From assembly GCF_014202215.1 (NCBI RefSeq), contig NZ_JACHGB010000008.1, forward strand, positions 85,726 to 149,725: 64,000 bases of DNA, read 5' to 3'. This document shows positions 43,392-51,577 of the stretch, piece by piece. The position numbers were made by a program, and so were the translations under genes. The notes beneath the pieces were generated by a model, which was not told where the DNA came from, did not search any database, and worked only from the letters and a program-made list of their open reading frames with translations. This DNA comes from Quisquiliibacterium transsilvanicum. GTDB lineage: Bacteria > Pseudomonadota > Gammaproteobacteria > Burkholderiales > Burkholderiaceae_E. Every line of letters starts with the position of its first letter. Positions within the stretch are counted from its first letter, which is position 1.

Positions 43392-43834
43392 TTCAACTCT
43401 CCTTCGCAAAGGTCTTTCAGGCGCGCCAGCGCGCGCGGCCAGGTCTCGGCCATGAAGGGGCCGTAGTCGCCGAACACGTCCATGTCCACCTTCAGCCGGG
43501 TGGCACCGCCCTCGTCGACGAAGCTGTAGTTCTCGTAGCAGGGCGCCCATGCGCGCACCGCATCGCTACCCGTGTCCTCACGGCCGCTCTCGATCACGCC
43601 CAGGTGGCGGATCGACACGAAGTCGGCCGGGCGGTGCTCGGCGATCTCCGACACCATGCCGTTACCGTCGGGAGCGAGGAAGCGGATGCCCTGGCCTGCG
43701 TCCCAGCTGCCTTCGAAGCGCGAGCCCTCGCAGAAGGCGGCGGTCCACTGACCGAAGGTGGACGGGTCCAACATGGTCTTCCAGACCCGCTCGCGCGGCA
43801 CCCGGATCAGGATCTCGTGGTGCTGGGTCTTCAT
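43388..43834 (-). CDS. SRPBCC (AHSA1/START-like) protein
   Basis: A 148-residue SRPBCC-fold protein: HHEILIRVPRERVWKTMLDP (about 5-24) is the strand and helix at the start; WPRALARLKDLCEGELK is the closing C-terminal helix. The fold has a deep ligand pocket for hydrophobic molecules. It is the first gene of the operon SRPBCC-VOC-YCII-VOC-sigma factor, and the candidate promoter is 50-80 bases upstream. Confidence 0.88.
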   Translation of the reverse strand: MKTQHHEILIRVPRERVWKTMLDPSTFGQWTAAFCEGSRFEGSWDAGQGIRFLAPDGNGMVSEIAEHRPADFVSIRHLGVIESGREDTGSDAVRAWAPCYENYSFVDEGGATRLKVDMDVFGDYGPFMAETWPRALARLKDLCEGELK

Positions 43835-43886
43835 GCGGCCTCCCCTGGTGGAGCGCCCGAAGGTGCGGGCGCGTCGTCACCCCAAC

Positions 43887-43913
43887 GACGAAGCAGCCGG
43901 CGCGGAATCGACA
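43887..43913 (-). promoter_or_regulatory. Candidate ECF42 promoter
   Basis: On the minus strand TGTCGA (43913-43908), then 17 bases, then CGTC (43890-43887). This is the -35/-10 pair described for ECF42 regulons (TGTCGA and CGA/TC), and sits 53 bases upstream of the SRPBCC start. It would make the operon, including the sigma factor itself, self-activating. The match is by eye only. Confidence 0.6.
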
Positions 43914-43938
43914 GCGATCGACTAAGGGATAACCCGCA

Positions 43939-44304
43939 TCACGCGCGGCTGTCGTCGAAGCACGGAGCGAGCGCGCGGACTTCGACCGTGCACCACTGCG
44001 CCGCCGGGCACTCGTGCGCGAGGTCGATCGCCTCCTCGCGCGTGACGTCCTGGAGCAGGAAGAACCCGCCGACCATCTCCTTGGCCTCGGCGAAGGGACC
44101 GTCTAGCACTTGCGGTTGGCCAGCGGCATGCGTGACGCGCACCGCACCGGACTGCGATGCGAGCGACTCGACCGCGCGCAGCTTGCCCTGCGCAGCCAGC
44201 CTCTCGCCGAAGCGCTGCATCTGCGCGTAGGCTTCGCGGCCTTCGGCCTCGGTGCGGGTGGCGCGCTGGCCGGGGGTTTCGAGGATCAGGAGCATGTAGG
44301 ACAT
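43939..44304 (-). CDS. YCII-related (DGPF) protein
   Basis: A 121-residue YCII-fold protein with LDGPFAEAKEMVGGFFLLQD (about 67-86). Start ATG 44304 gives MSYMLLILETPGQRATRTEA. It is a second DGPF protein next to the ECF42 operon and read in the same direction, with 104 bases between it and the SRPBCC gene that hold the candidate promoter. It may have its own promoter; none was found upstream by eye. Confidence 0.9.
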   Translation of the reverse strand: MSYMLLILETPGQRATRTEAEGREAYAQMQRFGERLAAQGKLRAVESLASQSGAVRVTHAAGQPQVLDGPFAEAKEMVGGFFLLQDVTREEAIDLAHECPAAQWCTVEVRALAPCFDDSRA

Positions 44305-44338
44305 CTCAAGCTCCGGTTCGAAGGGACGAATTCCGATG

Positions 44339-44947
44339 CTACACGCGCGCGAGGACGAGCGGCGAGTGGACGGCCACGAAGCCCGCGACGTTCAGCAGCA
44401 CCGTCGTCCAGTAGCCGAACAGGAAGGACTGCTTCGATGACTTGTGCCGCAACAGCTGCTGCGCGAGCAGCGCGCCGGGCCAGCCGCCGACGAGGCCGAG
44501 CATGTGCAGCGTGGACTCGGGGGTGCGCCAGCGGCCGCTGATCGCGGCCGACTTGTCGGCCGCGTAGGCCGCGAAGGCGAGGACGCTCGCGGCGAGATAG
44601 GCCAGCGCCACCACCGGCCTGACCGACCAGATCATTGCAACGGCGGCGTAGACGAGAACGAAGGCGGGGATGGCGAGCACGCGCCCAGTCGTCCAGCGCA
44701 CCGGCGGCTCCGCGCGCCTCGCCGAGCGCCTGCGCGCGGGGCGGACGAGCTGCACCGCCCTCGCCCGCTTCCTGCCCTGAGGACCCAGCTCGACCTCGAA
44801 GGAAACCCGCAGCCCTGCTGCGGGACGCCCTGTCCCCGCCGGAAACGACTTGACATGGACGAAGATGTCTTCGCCTCCAAGCGCCGGCTCGATGAAGCCG
44901 AACCCGCGCTCGTCGTTCCACGACTTCAGCCTGCCATCGAATCGCAT
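44339..44947 (-). CDS. Cold-shock domain-DUF1294 fusion membrane protein
   Basis: A 202-residue fusion. Residues 1-65 are a cold-shock OB-fold (MRFDGRLKSWNDERGFGFIE; DIFVHVKSF), the RNA-binding RNP1/RNP2 motifs present (GFGFI, VFVHV-like). A basic linker (RRRSARRAEPPVRW) leads to a DUF1294 membrane domain of about 115 residues with 3-4 helices (ALAYLAASVLAFAAYAADKS; GLVGGWPGALLAQQLLRHKS). The fusion suggests RNA binding at the membrane; function unknown. Confidence 0.85.
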   Translation of the reverse strand: MRFDGRLKSWNDERGFGFIEPALGGEDIFVHVKSFPAGTGRPAAGLRVSFEVELGPQGRKRARAVQLVRPARRRSARRAEPPVRWTTGRVLAIPAFVLVYAAVAMIWSVRPVVALAYLAASVLAFAAYAADKSAAISGRWRTPESTLHMLGLVGGWPGALLAQQLLRHKSSKQSFLFGYWTTVLLNVAGFVAVHSPLVLARV

Positions 44948-44976
44948 GCTTCTCCGTCGGCTTGGACGCGCCTCGA

Positions 44977-45288
44977 TCAGGCGGAAAGGATTTCGTCCGA
45001 CACATTGTCGACCACCACGGGGCACTCCAGCCAGGTGAGCGACGGATCCGTTCCGTACTTGCCACGGACGAAGGCCTTCCACTCGTCCGTGTACACCCGC
45101 GCCGCGTGCTCGCGGGACTCCCAAAGGTAGATGCCGCCGGCCTTCGTGCCGTCCTCGGAGAGGAAGTAGTACTTGCGGACCAGGCCGGGCATGCCACGGT
45201 ACTTCGGCGCGGTGGAGAGGAAGGTCTCCCTGGCCTGCTCGACGGACATGGGCTGGGGGAGCTTGAACTCGACGATTACGGTGATCAT
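44977..45288 (-). CDS. YdhR-like/ABM-type small monooxygenase-fold protein
   Basis: A 103-residue dimeric alpha/beta-barrel protein: MITVIVEFKLPQPMSVEQAR, YRGMPGLVRKYYFLSEDG and GGIYLWESREHAARVYTDEW. This pattern is typical of the YdhR/ABM group; the reaction is not known. A GGAGCCAGCC sits before ATG 45288. It is between the CSD-DUF1294 gene and the pilin-like gene. Confidence 0.82.
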   Translation of the reverse strand: MITVIVEFKLPQPMSVEQARETFLSTAPKYRGMPGLVRKYYFLSEDGTKAGGIYLWESREHAARVYTDEWKAFVRGKYGTDPSLTWLECPVVVDNVSDEILSA

Positions 45289-45332
45289 GGCTGGCTCCTG
45301 CTGGTGGGCCGTTGTGGGCAAGGGAAGGAAGT

Positions 45333-45755
45333 TCAGCGCACCACCTTCTTGGCGTCCAGCCGGTAGCACTGCCGCCCCGCGCCGTGCGTCCAGAAATCCC
45401 CATAGAGGTGCCGGCCTTCCTCGCCGGGATTGCGCACGAACTCGGCACACAGCTCGTAGCCCTTCTCGCCGATGATGCGGTACTCGTAGGGCCGGCTGGT
45501 CTCCGGATCCTCGTAGTGGAGCCCTCCCAGCTGCGCGGCGCGGAGTTCGTCGAGCGAGACCGGCAGCCGCCCTTCGCGGGTCCAGTACAGATCGACGGTA
45601 TTGGCGATGGTGCGCAGCTCGGACACCCGGCGGGCGTCGATGCGACGCTCTCGCTCCTCGCCCGGCGAGCGGATCAGATTCAGCCCGGCGATCACCGCGG
45701 CCACCACCGCCGCCACGGCGACGAGCGCGAACGCCCGCGAGGTCGATGCCTTCAT
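45333..45755 (-). CDS. Membrane-anchored protein, pseudopilin-like C-terminal fold
   Basis: A 140-residue protein: short N-terminal helix (FALVAVAAVVAAVIAGLNLI) and a periplasmic domain with NTVDLYWTREGRLPVSLDEL and DPETSRPYEYRIIGEKGYELC, a spacing seen in GspG-like major pseudopilins; the prepilin peptidase site (G/F) is not present. It overlaps the DUF5671 gene by 4 bases. Function unknown. Confidence 0.72.
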   Translation of the reverse strand: MKASTSRAFALVAVAAVVAAVIAGLNLIRSPGEERERRIDARRVSELRTIANTVDLYWTREGRLPVSLDELRAAQLGGLHYEDPETSRPYEYRIIGEKGYELCAEFVRNPGEEGRHLYGDFWTHGAGRQCYRLDAKKVVR

Positions 45756-46399
45756 GTCTCGCCCTCCACCTCGTCCGAGCGGAGATCCCAGAGGTAGTAG
45801 AAAAAGACCGTTCCTGCGATCAGGCCGACGGTAAGCACCTTCAGGAGGAAGCGCGGGCCGAGCTCGCCCCCCAGGAAGTTGTAGAGCAGCGTGATCAGGT
45901 CGCCCACCAGGATGCTGGCCGCGATGAACAGGGTCAGGTAGGTGAGCCACTTGCGCACCCGGGATGCGCGCTTCGTCGGCTCGAGGCGGATCGCCCGCCC
46001 CATGAGCCAGGACAGGTAGAGGAAGACCGGGAAGGCGATGACGAGCGAAGACACCGACCAGCGCATGGCCTGACTGGTGTAGTCGAAGTAATGGCCCGAC
46101 AGGGCCGGGTCCGGAAGCAGGCGCTCGATGAAGCTGAACACCAGCCGGCCGAGGTTGTACGCGCTGACGTACAGCGTGGAGAAGAGCGTCAGGTAGAGGA
46201 AGGCTTCCTTGGCGGAAACGTAGGGCTTGGGCCGGGGAACGGGAATCGGGAAGTCCAGCTCCGCGTAGGCCGCAAGCGCGCTCCTGATCTGGTCCCTGCC
46301 CCAGCCGGCCTGCACCAGTGCCTGCTCGATCTGTTGTCTCGGCAGGCCACGCGCGAGCGCTTCTCGCACGAAGCCCGGCAGTTCATCATCGCTTGCCAT
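45752..46399 (-). CDS. DUF5671-family membrane protein
   Basis: A 215-residue protein. The N-terminal part (DDELPGFVREALARGLPRQQIEQAL, written as DDELPGFVREALARG then LPRQQIEQAL) is a short UBA-like helical motif; residues about 62-200 hold four or five helices (EAFLYLTLFSTLYVSAYNLG; WSVSSLVIAFPVFLYLSWLM). The typical DUF5671 core. Function unknown. It is translationally coupled to the pseudopilin-like gene, a pairing that looks deliberate. Confidence 0.83.
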   Translation of the reverse strand: MASDDELPGFVREALARGLPRQQIEQALVQAGWGRDQIRSALAAYAELDFPIPVPRPKPYVSAKEAFLYLTLFSTLYVSAYNLGRLVFSFIERLLPDPALSGHYFDYTSQAMRWSVSSLVIAFPVFLYLSWLMGRAIRLEPTKRASRVRKWLTYLTLFIAASILVGDLITLLYNFLGGELGPRFLLKVLTVGLIAGTVFFYYLWDLRSDEVEGET

Positions 46400-46472
46400 G
46401 CTGCCCGTCCTCCAAGAAAGTGCCCGATGCGGGCGCGCGGCCTCCGGGGCGAATCGCCCGCGGGAAGCGCCA

Positions 46473-47039
46473 TCAGGCGACTGCCTGGAATCCCTCGTGA
46501 AACGTGACGATCCCCGTCGGCACCTGCTCGACAAAGGGCAGCGCAAGGAAGAACTCCTGCGGGATGCCCTCGTGGACCAGGCCCGGGATGTTCCTGAAGC
46601 CGAAGCGCCGATAGTAGCCAGGGGAGCCGACCAGCGCACAGCCGCGGCCGCCGAGCGCCCTCAGCCGCTCGAGCGACTCGCGCATCAGGGCCGAACCGAT
46701 GCCCCTGCCCTGATGCTCGGGCAGGACCGAGAGCGGGCCGAGCCCGTACCAGCCGGGGCTGCCGTCGGAGATCCGCACCGGCGAGATCGCAACGTGGCCG
46801 ACCACCTCGCCGTCCAGCTCCGCGACCAGGGACATGGTGAGCGCCCCCGCCCTGCGCAGCGCCGCGACGATGTACTGCTCGGTATGGTTGCTGATGGCCA
46901 TGTCCGCGAAGGCGGCGGTGGTCACCCGGCCGATCGCGTCGACGTCGGCAGCGGCTTCGTTCCTGATGCGCATCGGGGTCTCCGGAAACGAGGAGTCGAG
47001 GTCCGGCGGTCTGGCGTTGAAGTCGGTCTGATCGGACAT
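46473..47039 (-). CDS. GNAT-family N-acetyltransferase
   Basis: A 188-residue GNAT protein: LVAELDGEVVGHVAISPVRI, LGPLSVLPEHQGRGIGSALM (CoA-binding QGRGIG) and YYRRFGFRNIPGLVHEGIP. The last part matches the YhbS-like subgroup. Acceptor unknown. Internal ATG codons exist, but MSDQTDFNARPP at 47039 fits the spacing. Confidence 0.85.
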   Translation of the reverse strand: MSDQTDFNARPPDLDSSFPETPMRIRNEAAADVDAIGRVTTAAFADMAISNHTEQYIVAALRRAGALTMSLVAELDGEVVGHVAISPVRISDGSPGWYGLGPLSVLPEHQGRGIGSALMRESLERLRALGGRGCALVGSPGYYRRFGFRNIPGLVHEGIPQEFFLALPFVEQVPTGIVTFHEGFQAVA

Positions 47040-47139
47040 GAGCACCAGTTTGCCCAAAGCTGCAGGGACGGCAAGTCGTCCTTCCGGTCGAGTACCTGCC
47101 AACTGGCATCGGACATCGGGCGGACCGCGCCGTCCAGGC

Positions 47140-47511
47140 TCACCTCCTGGCGCACTCCCCGACGCCCGGCTTCATCTCCACGATCAGCACGTGCGTCGGC
47201 GTCTCGCCGGTGTTGTTGCCGATGTGCGTCTGCGCGTCCGACCACATCACGTCGCCCTCCTTGAACCGGCGCTGCAGCCGCTTGCCGTCGGGAAGCTCGA
47301 GGGTGCGCTCGAACGAGGACAGCGCGTAGAGCACGAAGGCCGGGTGCCGGTGCTGGCTTGTCTTCTCGCCGGACCGGTCCCGGTAGTCCAGCACCCGAAC
47401 GCAGTCGTTCTCGAAGACGGCCTTGTACTTGTCGGGATCGGTGCTGGTGGGATCCTGCGCGAAGGCGGCGGCCAGCGGGAGGGCAGTGACGAGGGCGGCG
47501 ATGCGGTGCAT
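47140..47511 (-). CDS. Exported cupin-like protein
   Basis: A 123-residue protein with a signal peptide (MHRIAALVTALPLAAAFAQD). The mature part is a cupin-like beta barrel: TSQHRHPAFVLYALSSFERT (a His-rich metal site) and FKEGDVMWSDAQTHIGNNTG. The reaction is unknown; related small cupins are known from cytoplasmic and periplasmic proteins. It is read in the same direction as the acetyltransferase gene. Confidence 0.8.
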   Translation of the reverse strand: MHRIAALVTALPLAAAFAQDPTSTDPDKYKAVFENDCVRVLDYRDRSGEKTSQHRHPAFVLYALSSFERTLELPDGKRLQRRFKEGDVMWSDAQTHIGNNTGETPTHVLIVEMKPGVGECARR

Positions 47512-47584
47512 GTGACCTCCTGCAGGGATGCGAACCCTGAGGAGATTGTCGGACCGCCGCACGCAGGATCGCAAGTGGTACGTC

Positions 47585-47983
47585 CTATCTCCCTGGCTGC
47601 CATTCAGGGTAGTACGGCACGCCCTCCCCTTCCTCCAGCCATGGCACGTCGTGCGAACACCAGATGTGCATCGCCGGCGTCACGCCGGGATCCTCGTCCA
47701 GCGTCGCGACCCTGACGATGACACGGTCCTGCTGCGCCCGCTCGGCCATCAGGTGCGAACCGCAGACCGAACAGAAGTGGCGCAGCTTCCCCGGGGAGGA
47801 CTCGAAGCTGCGAAGCAGTTCCTGCCCGGCGAGCCACCGGAACCGCTGGCGCGAGACGCCGGCGGTAGGCGCGCAGACCGCGGCATGGGCCTTGCGGCAG
47901 GTGCGGCAATGGCAGTTCACGATCGGCGTGTCGAGGCCGTCGCATTCGTACTGGATGCCGCCACAGAGACAACTGCCTTTCAT
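47585..47983 (-). CDS. GFA-family (glutathione-dependent formaldehyde-activating-like) protein
   Basis: A 132-residue Gfa-like zinc protein: CLCGGIQYEC (about 5-14), NCHCRTCRKAHAAVC with three cysteines, then HFCSVCGSHL. The cysteine sets bind zinc. Glutathione-linked formaldehyde activation is the name-giving but not well supported role. Its start at 47983 faces the toxin-antitoxin operon, so the 55 bases between hold divergent promoters. Confidence 0.9.
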   Translation of the reverse strand: MKGSCLCGGIQYECDGLDTPIVNCHCRTCRKAHAAVCAPTAGVSRQRFRWLAGQELLRSFESSPGKLRHFCSVCGSHLMAERAQQDRVIVRVATLDEDPGVTPAMHIWCSHDVPWLEEGEGVPYYPEWQPGR

Positions 47984-47997
47984 TGCACGTGCTTTAT

Positions 47998-48018
47998 ACT
48001 AGTCATCTGACTAGTCAT
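47998..48018 (+). promoter_or_regulatory. Candidate operator of the Phd-VapC operon
   Basis: ACTAGTCAT occurs twice in direct order, at 47998-48006 and 48010-48018, 12 bases apart, and the second is inside the perfect palindrome TGACTAGTCA (48008-48017). It lies 21 bases before the antitoxin start and over the likely promoter (TTTATACT, 47993-48000), as expected for antitoxin autoregulation. Confidence 0.65.
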
Positions 48019-48038
48019 TATATGCAGGTAGGAGTCCC

Positions 48039-48296
48039 ATGCGCAGCTGGCCCGTTCAGGACGCCAAGGCCCGGTTCAGCGAGCTGCTGGATGCCTGCGT
48101 GAGCAAGGGCCCGCAGGTGGTCACTCGACGCGGCACGGAAACCGCCGTGCTGGTGCCCATCGACGAGTGGCGCCGGCTGCAGGCCGCAGCACGCCCCTCG
48201 CTCAAGCAGTTGCTCCTGGCTGATTCCGCCCGTACCGACATGCTGGTACCGCCGCGACGCAAGGCGCGGCGCCGCCCGGTCACGGAGTTGGAATGA
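48039..48296 (+). CDS. Phd/YefM-family antitoxin
   Basis: An 85-residue antitoxin. The N-terminus MRSWPVQDAKARFSELLDAC (about 1-20) and the segment GPQVVTRRGTETAVLVPIDE are typical of Phd/YefM DNA-binding domains; the positively charged C-terminal tail (PPRRKARRRPVTELE) is the part that binds and neutralises the toxin. It is followed, with a 4-base overlap, by the VapC-like toxin gene. The two genes form a type II toxin-antitoxin system. Confidence 0.93.
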   Translation: MRSWPVQDAKARFSELLDACVSKGPQVVTRRGTETAVLVPIDEWRRLQAAARPSLKQLLLADSARTDMLVPPRRKARRRPVTELE

Positions 48297-48727
48297 GTGC
48301 CATGTACCTGCTCGACACCAACGTCGTCTCCGAGCTTCGCAAGCGGCGGCCGCACGGCGCCGTCGTCGCATGGCTCGAATCCGTGGATGACGCCAGCCTC
48401 CACCTGGCCACGGTGACGCTCGGCGAAATCCAGGCCGGCATCGAACTCACCCGCGAGCAGGATGCCGAAAAGGCTGCGGAGATCGAGGCCTGGCTGGACC
48501 TCGTTGCGAGTTCGTACAACGTGTTGCCGATGCATGGCCCAGCGTTCCGGTGCTGGGCCAGGCTCATGCACCGCAAGTCGGAAACGCTCTATGAAGACGC
48601 GATGATCGCGGCCATCGCCAGCGTCAATGGGCTCGCCGTGGTCACCCGGAACGTCGCGGACTTCGCGTCGTTCGGGGTCGAGGTGCTCAACCCGTTCGAG
48701 CGTGGTTCGGCCCAGCCGCGCAACTAA
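48293..48727 (+). CDS. vapC: VapC-family PIN-domain toxin
   Basis: A 144-residue PIN-domain ribonuclease. The acidic active-site residues are Asp8 (YLLDTNVVSEL), Glu45-ish (TLGEIQAGIEL), Asp103-ish (LYEDAMIAAIA) and the last near NVADFASFG. It would cleave tRNA or rRNA until neutralised by the Phd-type antitoxin. The stop overlaps the end of the convergent cueR gene by four bases. Confidence 0.93.
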   Translation: MSAMYLLDTNVVSELRKRRPHGAVVAWLESVDDASLHLATVTLGEIQAGIELTREQDAEKAAEIEAWLDLVASSYNVLPMHGPAFRCWARLMHRKSETLYEDAMIAAIASVNGLAVVTRNVADFASFGVEVLNPFERGSAQPRN

Positions 48728-49194
48728 GCCGCCTTGCCCGCACGTCCGCCAGCGCCCTTGCGCCCGCCGGCGACGGGGCCCGGCGCCACGCGCCCCAGGT
48801 CCTCGAGGATCGGGCAATCGGGCCGGTCGTCGCCATGGCAGCAGTGGATCAGGTGCTGCAGCGTGCTGCGCATCGTCTCCAGTTCCTCGAGCTTGCGCTC
48901 GAGCGCCACGACGTGCCGCTCCGCCAGCCGCTTCACGCTCGCGCTCGACCGGCGCCGGTCCTGCCAGAGCGCCAGCAGCTCGGCGATCTCGGGGATGGAG
49001 AAACCCAGGTCGCGCGAGCGCCTGATGAAGCGCAGCGTGTGCACCTCGGCCTCGGCGTAAATGCGATATCCGGACTCGCTGCGGCGCACCCGGGGCAGCA
49101 GTCCCAGCGATTCGTAGTGGCGCACCATCTTCGGGGTGACGCCCGCTTTCGTTGCGGCCTCCCCGATGTTCATGCCTTCGCCGACGATCTTCAT
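48724..49194 (-). CDS. cueR: CueR/HmrR copper-responsive MerR-family regulator
   Basis: A 156-residue MerR regulator. Helix-turn-helix: [20 protein letters not shown] (about 8-27) and [14 protein letters not shown]; a dimerisation helix follows. The metal-binding loop is [13 protein letters not shown] (Cys118/Cys119 and Cys126 region), the pattern of the Cu(I)-sensing CueR/HmrR group. The ATG at 49194 overlaps the copA stop (ATGA), but the family start at Met 49173 (MNIGEAA) is as plausible. It is encoded after copA and so follows its promoter. Confidence 0.92.
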   Translation of the reverse strand: MKIVGEGMNIGEAATKAGVTPKMVRHYESLGLLPRVRRSESGYRIYAEAEVHTLRFIRRSRDLGFSIPEIAELLALWQDRRRSSASVKRLAERHVVALERKLEELETMRSTLQHLIHCCHGDDRPDCPILEDLGRVAPGPVAGGRKGAGGRAGKAA

Positions 49195-51437
49195 GAGGCC
49201 CTCCCCTTCCAACGGCGCAGCGTCAATGCATTGGCAACCACGCTCACCGACGAGAATGCCATGGCGGCGCCCGCGAGCATGGGGTTGAGCAGGCCGAACG
49301 CCGCGAGCGGAATGCCGACCACGTTGTAGGCGAAGGCCCAGAAGAGCCCCTGCCGGATCTTCGCGTATGTCTTGCGCGAGATCTCGATGGCATCGGCCAC
49401 CAGGCGCGGATCGCCGCGCATCAGCGTGACGCCGGCCGCGTGCATCGCCACCTCGGTGCCGGTGGACATCGAGAAGCCCACGTCCGAGGCGGCCAGCGCG
49501 GGGGCGTCGTTGATCCCGTCGCCCACCATCGCCACGACCGCGCCGTCAGCCTTCAGATCGGTGACGACCTGCGCCTTGTCCGCCGGCAGCACCTCGGCGC
49601 GAACCTCGTCGATCCCGAGCTCCCGGGCAACCGCCGCGGCAGCCCCACGGTTGTCGCCGCTGACCATGATGACCTTCACGCCCAGCGAACCCAGGCTGTC
49701 GATCGCCTCCCGCGCGCTCGCCTTGACCGCGTCGCCGAACGCGAGCAGGCCCAGCAGCCGTGGCGCGCCGCCCGTCTCGGCCAGCCATGACACGGTGCGG
49801 CCCTGGGATTCCAGCTCGGCCGCGCGCGAAGCCAGCGCGGACAGGTCCACCCCCAGCTCCTGCATCCAGCGCGAACTCCCGAGCCCGAGTGCCCTGCCCT
49901 CGACCCGGGCCAGGATGCCGCGTCCGGCCACCGCCTCCGCGCCCTGCACCTGCGCCACGGCGATCCGCTGCTGCCGCGCAGCCTCGAGCACCGCGCGGGC
50001 AAGCGGATGCTCGCTGGCCGACTGGACGCTTGCCGCCAGCCGCAGCAGGCCGTCAGGATCGCCGTCCACGGCCTCGGCGGTCACCAGCTGCGGCATGCCA
50101 TCAGTCAGCGTCCCGGTCTTGTCGAAGGCCACGATGCCCACCCGATGAGCCAGCTCCAGGGCCTCCGCATCCTTGATCAGAATGCCGCGCCGCGCTGCGA
50201 CGCCGGTGCCGGCCATGATGGCAGTGGGCGTCGCCAGCCCCAGCGCGCAGGGGCAGGCGATCACCAGGACCGCGACGGCATTGAGGATGGCCCGCTCCCA
50301 GTCGCCGGTGGCAAGCGCCCAGCCGATCAGCGTGACCAGGGCGATGCCGAGCACCACGGGCACGAAGACCGCGCTCACCCGGTCGACCAGGCGCTGGATC
50401 GATGCCTTCTTCGCCTGCGCCGACTCCACCAGCCGCGCGATGCGCGAGAGCGTTGACTCGGCGCCAACTGCCGTCGCGCGCACCGCGATCAGCCCCTCGG
50501 CGTTCACCGAGCCGCCGACCACCCGCGCGCCCGCCGCCTTGGCCACCGGCAGGCTCTCCCCGGTGATCAGCGACTCGTCAACGTGGGTGGCCCCCTCGAG
50601 GACCTCGCCGTCGACCGGCACGCGCTCGCCCGGCCGCACCACCACCACCTCGCCAAGCCTCACCTGCACGGCGGGAATCTCCAGCTCCGCCCCGCCGCGG
50701 CGCACCCGGGCGGTATCCGGACGCAGCGCGTTCAGCGCGCGGATCGCCTCGGTGGTCTGGCGCTTTGCGCGGTTCTCCAGCCACTTGCCCAGCAGCACCA
50801 GCGTGATCACGACGGCGGAAGCCTCGAAGTAGAGATGAGGCGCCGCGCCGTGCCCGTCGTGCGCGTTGTCCGTGGCCAGCAGGTAGACCGAGAGACCGTA
50901 GGCGGCCGAGGTTCCGAGCGCCACCAGCAGATCCATGTTGCCAGCGCGCGCCTTCACAGCCTTCCAGGCGGAGCGGTAGAAGCGGGCCCCGAGCCAGAAC
51001 TGCACCGGGCTCGCCAGCAGCATCTGCCACCATCCCGGGAGCGACCAGTCCTCGCCGAACGGCATCGCCAGCATCGGCAGCACCAGGGGCAGCGAGAGTG
51101 CGGCGGACACGGCCACCGGCCACCATTGCGGCGCAGCCGCGCCGCCCGTCACCGGAACCGCCCCGGCCCGCGGCGCGATCGTCGCCCCATAGCCCGCCTT
51201 CGCCACCGCCGCAACCAGCCCGGGCAGCACATCGGCGCTACGCCCGGCGAAGCTCACTGAAGCCTTTTCCGTGGCCAGGTTCACCTCGGCAAGCGTGACT
51301 TCCGGAAGCCTGCCAAGCGCTTTCTCGACGCGCACCACGCAGGACGCGCATGTCATGCCTTCGATGCTCAGCTCGACGGTGGATTCGTCGAGGTCGATGC
51401 TCGCCGGGCTCGCCGGCCGTTCCAATGTGTGCTGCAT
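49191..51437 (-). CDS. copA: Copper-exporting P1B-type ATPase
   Basis: A 748-residue Cu(I) export ATPase. It has one N-terminal heavy-metal domain (GMTCASC, Cys30 and Cys33), the membrane [10 protein letters not shown] motif, phosphorylation site DKTGTLTDG, and [20 protein letters not shown]. Length and order match CopA with one metal-binding domain. It pumps cytoplasmic Cu+ out. The upstream region has a CueR-type promoter and cueR is downstream in the same operon. Confidence 0.96.
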   Translation of the reverse strand: MQHTLERPASPASIDLDESTVELSIEGMTCASCVVRVEKALGRLPEVTLAEVNLATEKASVSFAGRSADVLPGLVAAVAKAGYGATIAPRAGAVPVTGGAAAPQWWPVAVSAALSLPLVLPMLAMPFGEDWSLPGWWQMLLASPVQFWLGARFYRSAWKAVKARAGNMDLLVALGTSAAYGLSVYLLATDNAHDGHGAAPHLYFEASAVVITLVLLGKWLENRAKRQTTEAIRALNALRPDTARVRRGGAELEIPAVQVRLGEVVVVRPGERVPVDGEVLEGATHVDESLITGESLPVAKAAGARVVGGSVNAEGLIAVRATAVGAESTLSRIARLVESAQAKKASIQRLVDRVSAVFVPVVLGIALVTLIGWALATGDWERAILNAVAVLVIACPCALGLATPTAIMAGTGVAARRGILIKDAEALELAHRVGIVAFDKTGTLTDGMPQLVTAEAVDGDPDGLLRLAASVQSASEHPLARAVLEAARQQRIAVAQVQGAEAVAGRGILARVEGRALGLGSSRWMQELGVDLSALASRAAELESQGRTVSWLAETGGAPRLLGLLAFGDAVKASAREAIDSLGSLGVKVIMVSGDNRGAAAAVARELGIDEVRAEVLPADKAQVVTDLKADGAVVAMVGDGINDAPALAASDVGFSMSTGTEVAMHAAGVTLMRGDPRLVADAIEISRKTYAKIRQGLFWAFAYNVVGIPLAAFGLLNPMLAGAAMAFSSVSVVANALTLRRWKGRAS

Positions 51438-51475
51438 GTCCGCTCCTTGCGCCCGGTAATGCGGGCGTGGGAGGG

Positions 51476-51506
51476 ATGCTCAGGCTTGCCATGATGGGAA
51501 GGTCAA
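51476..51506 (-). promoter_or_regulatory. CueR-type promoter of copA
   Basis: On the minus strand TTGACC (51506-51501), followed by a 19-base spacer with the imperfect dyad CCTTCCCATCATGGCAAGCC, then GAGCAT as a weak -10. Such a long spacer is the mark of MerR-family promoters, where the bound regulator untwists DNA on metal. The start of copA is about 40 bases downstream. Confidence 0.7.
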
Positions 51507-51577
51507 GCGGTTTCGCGAAATGCAGACGTCAGCAGCCTCGCGCAGCCGAACCGGACTGGGGTCACCCCGAAGCGGAC

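Noticed and set aside
44305..44360. Possible ECF42 promoter in front of the upstream DGPF gene
   Set aside because: A CGTC is present but no TGTCGA at the needed distance.
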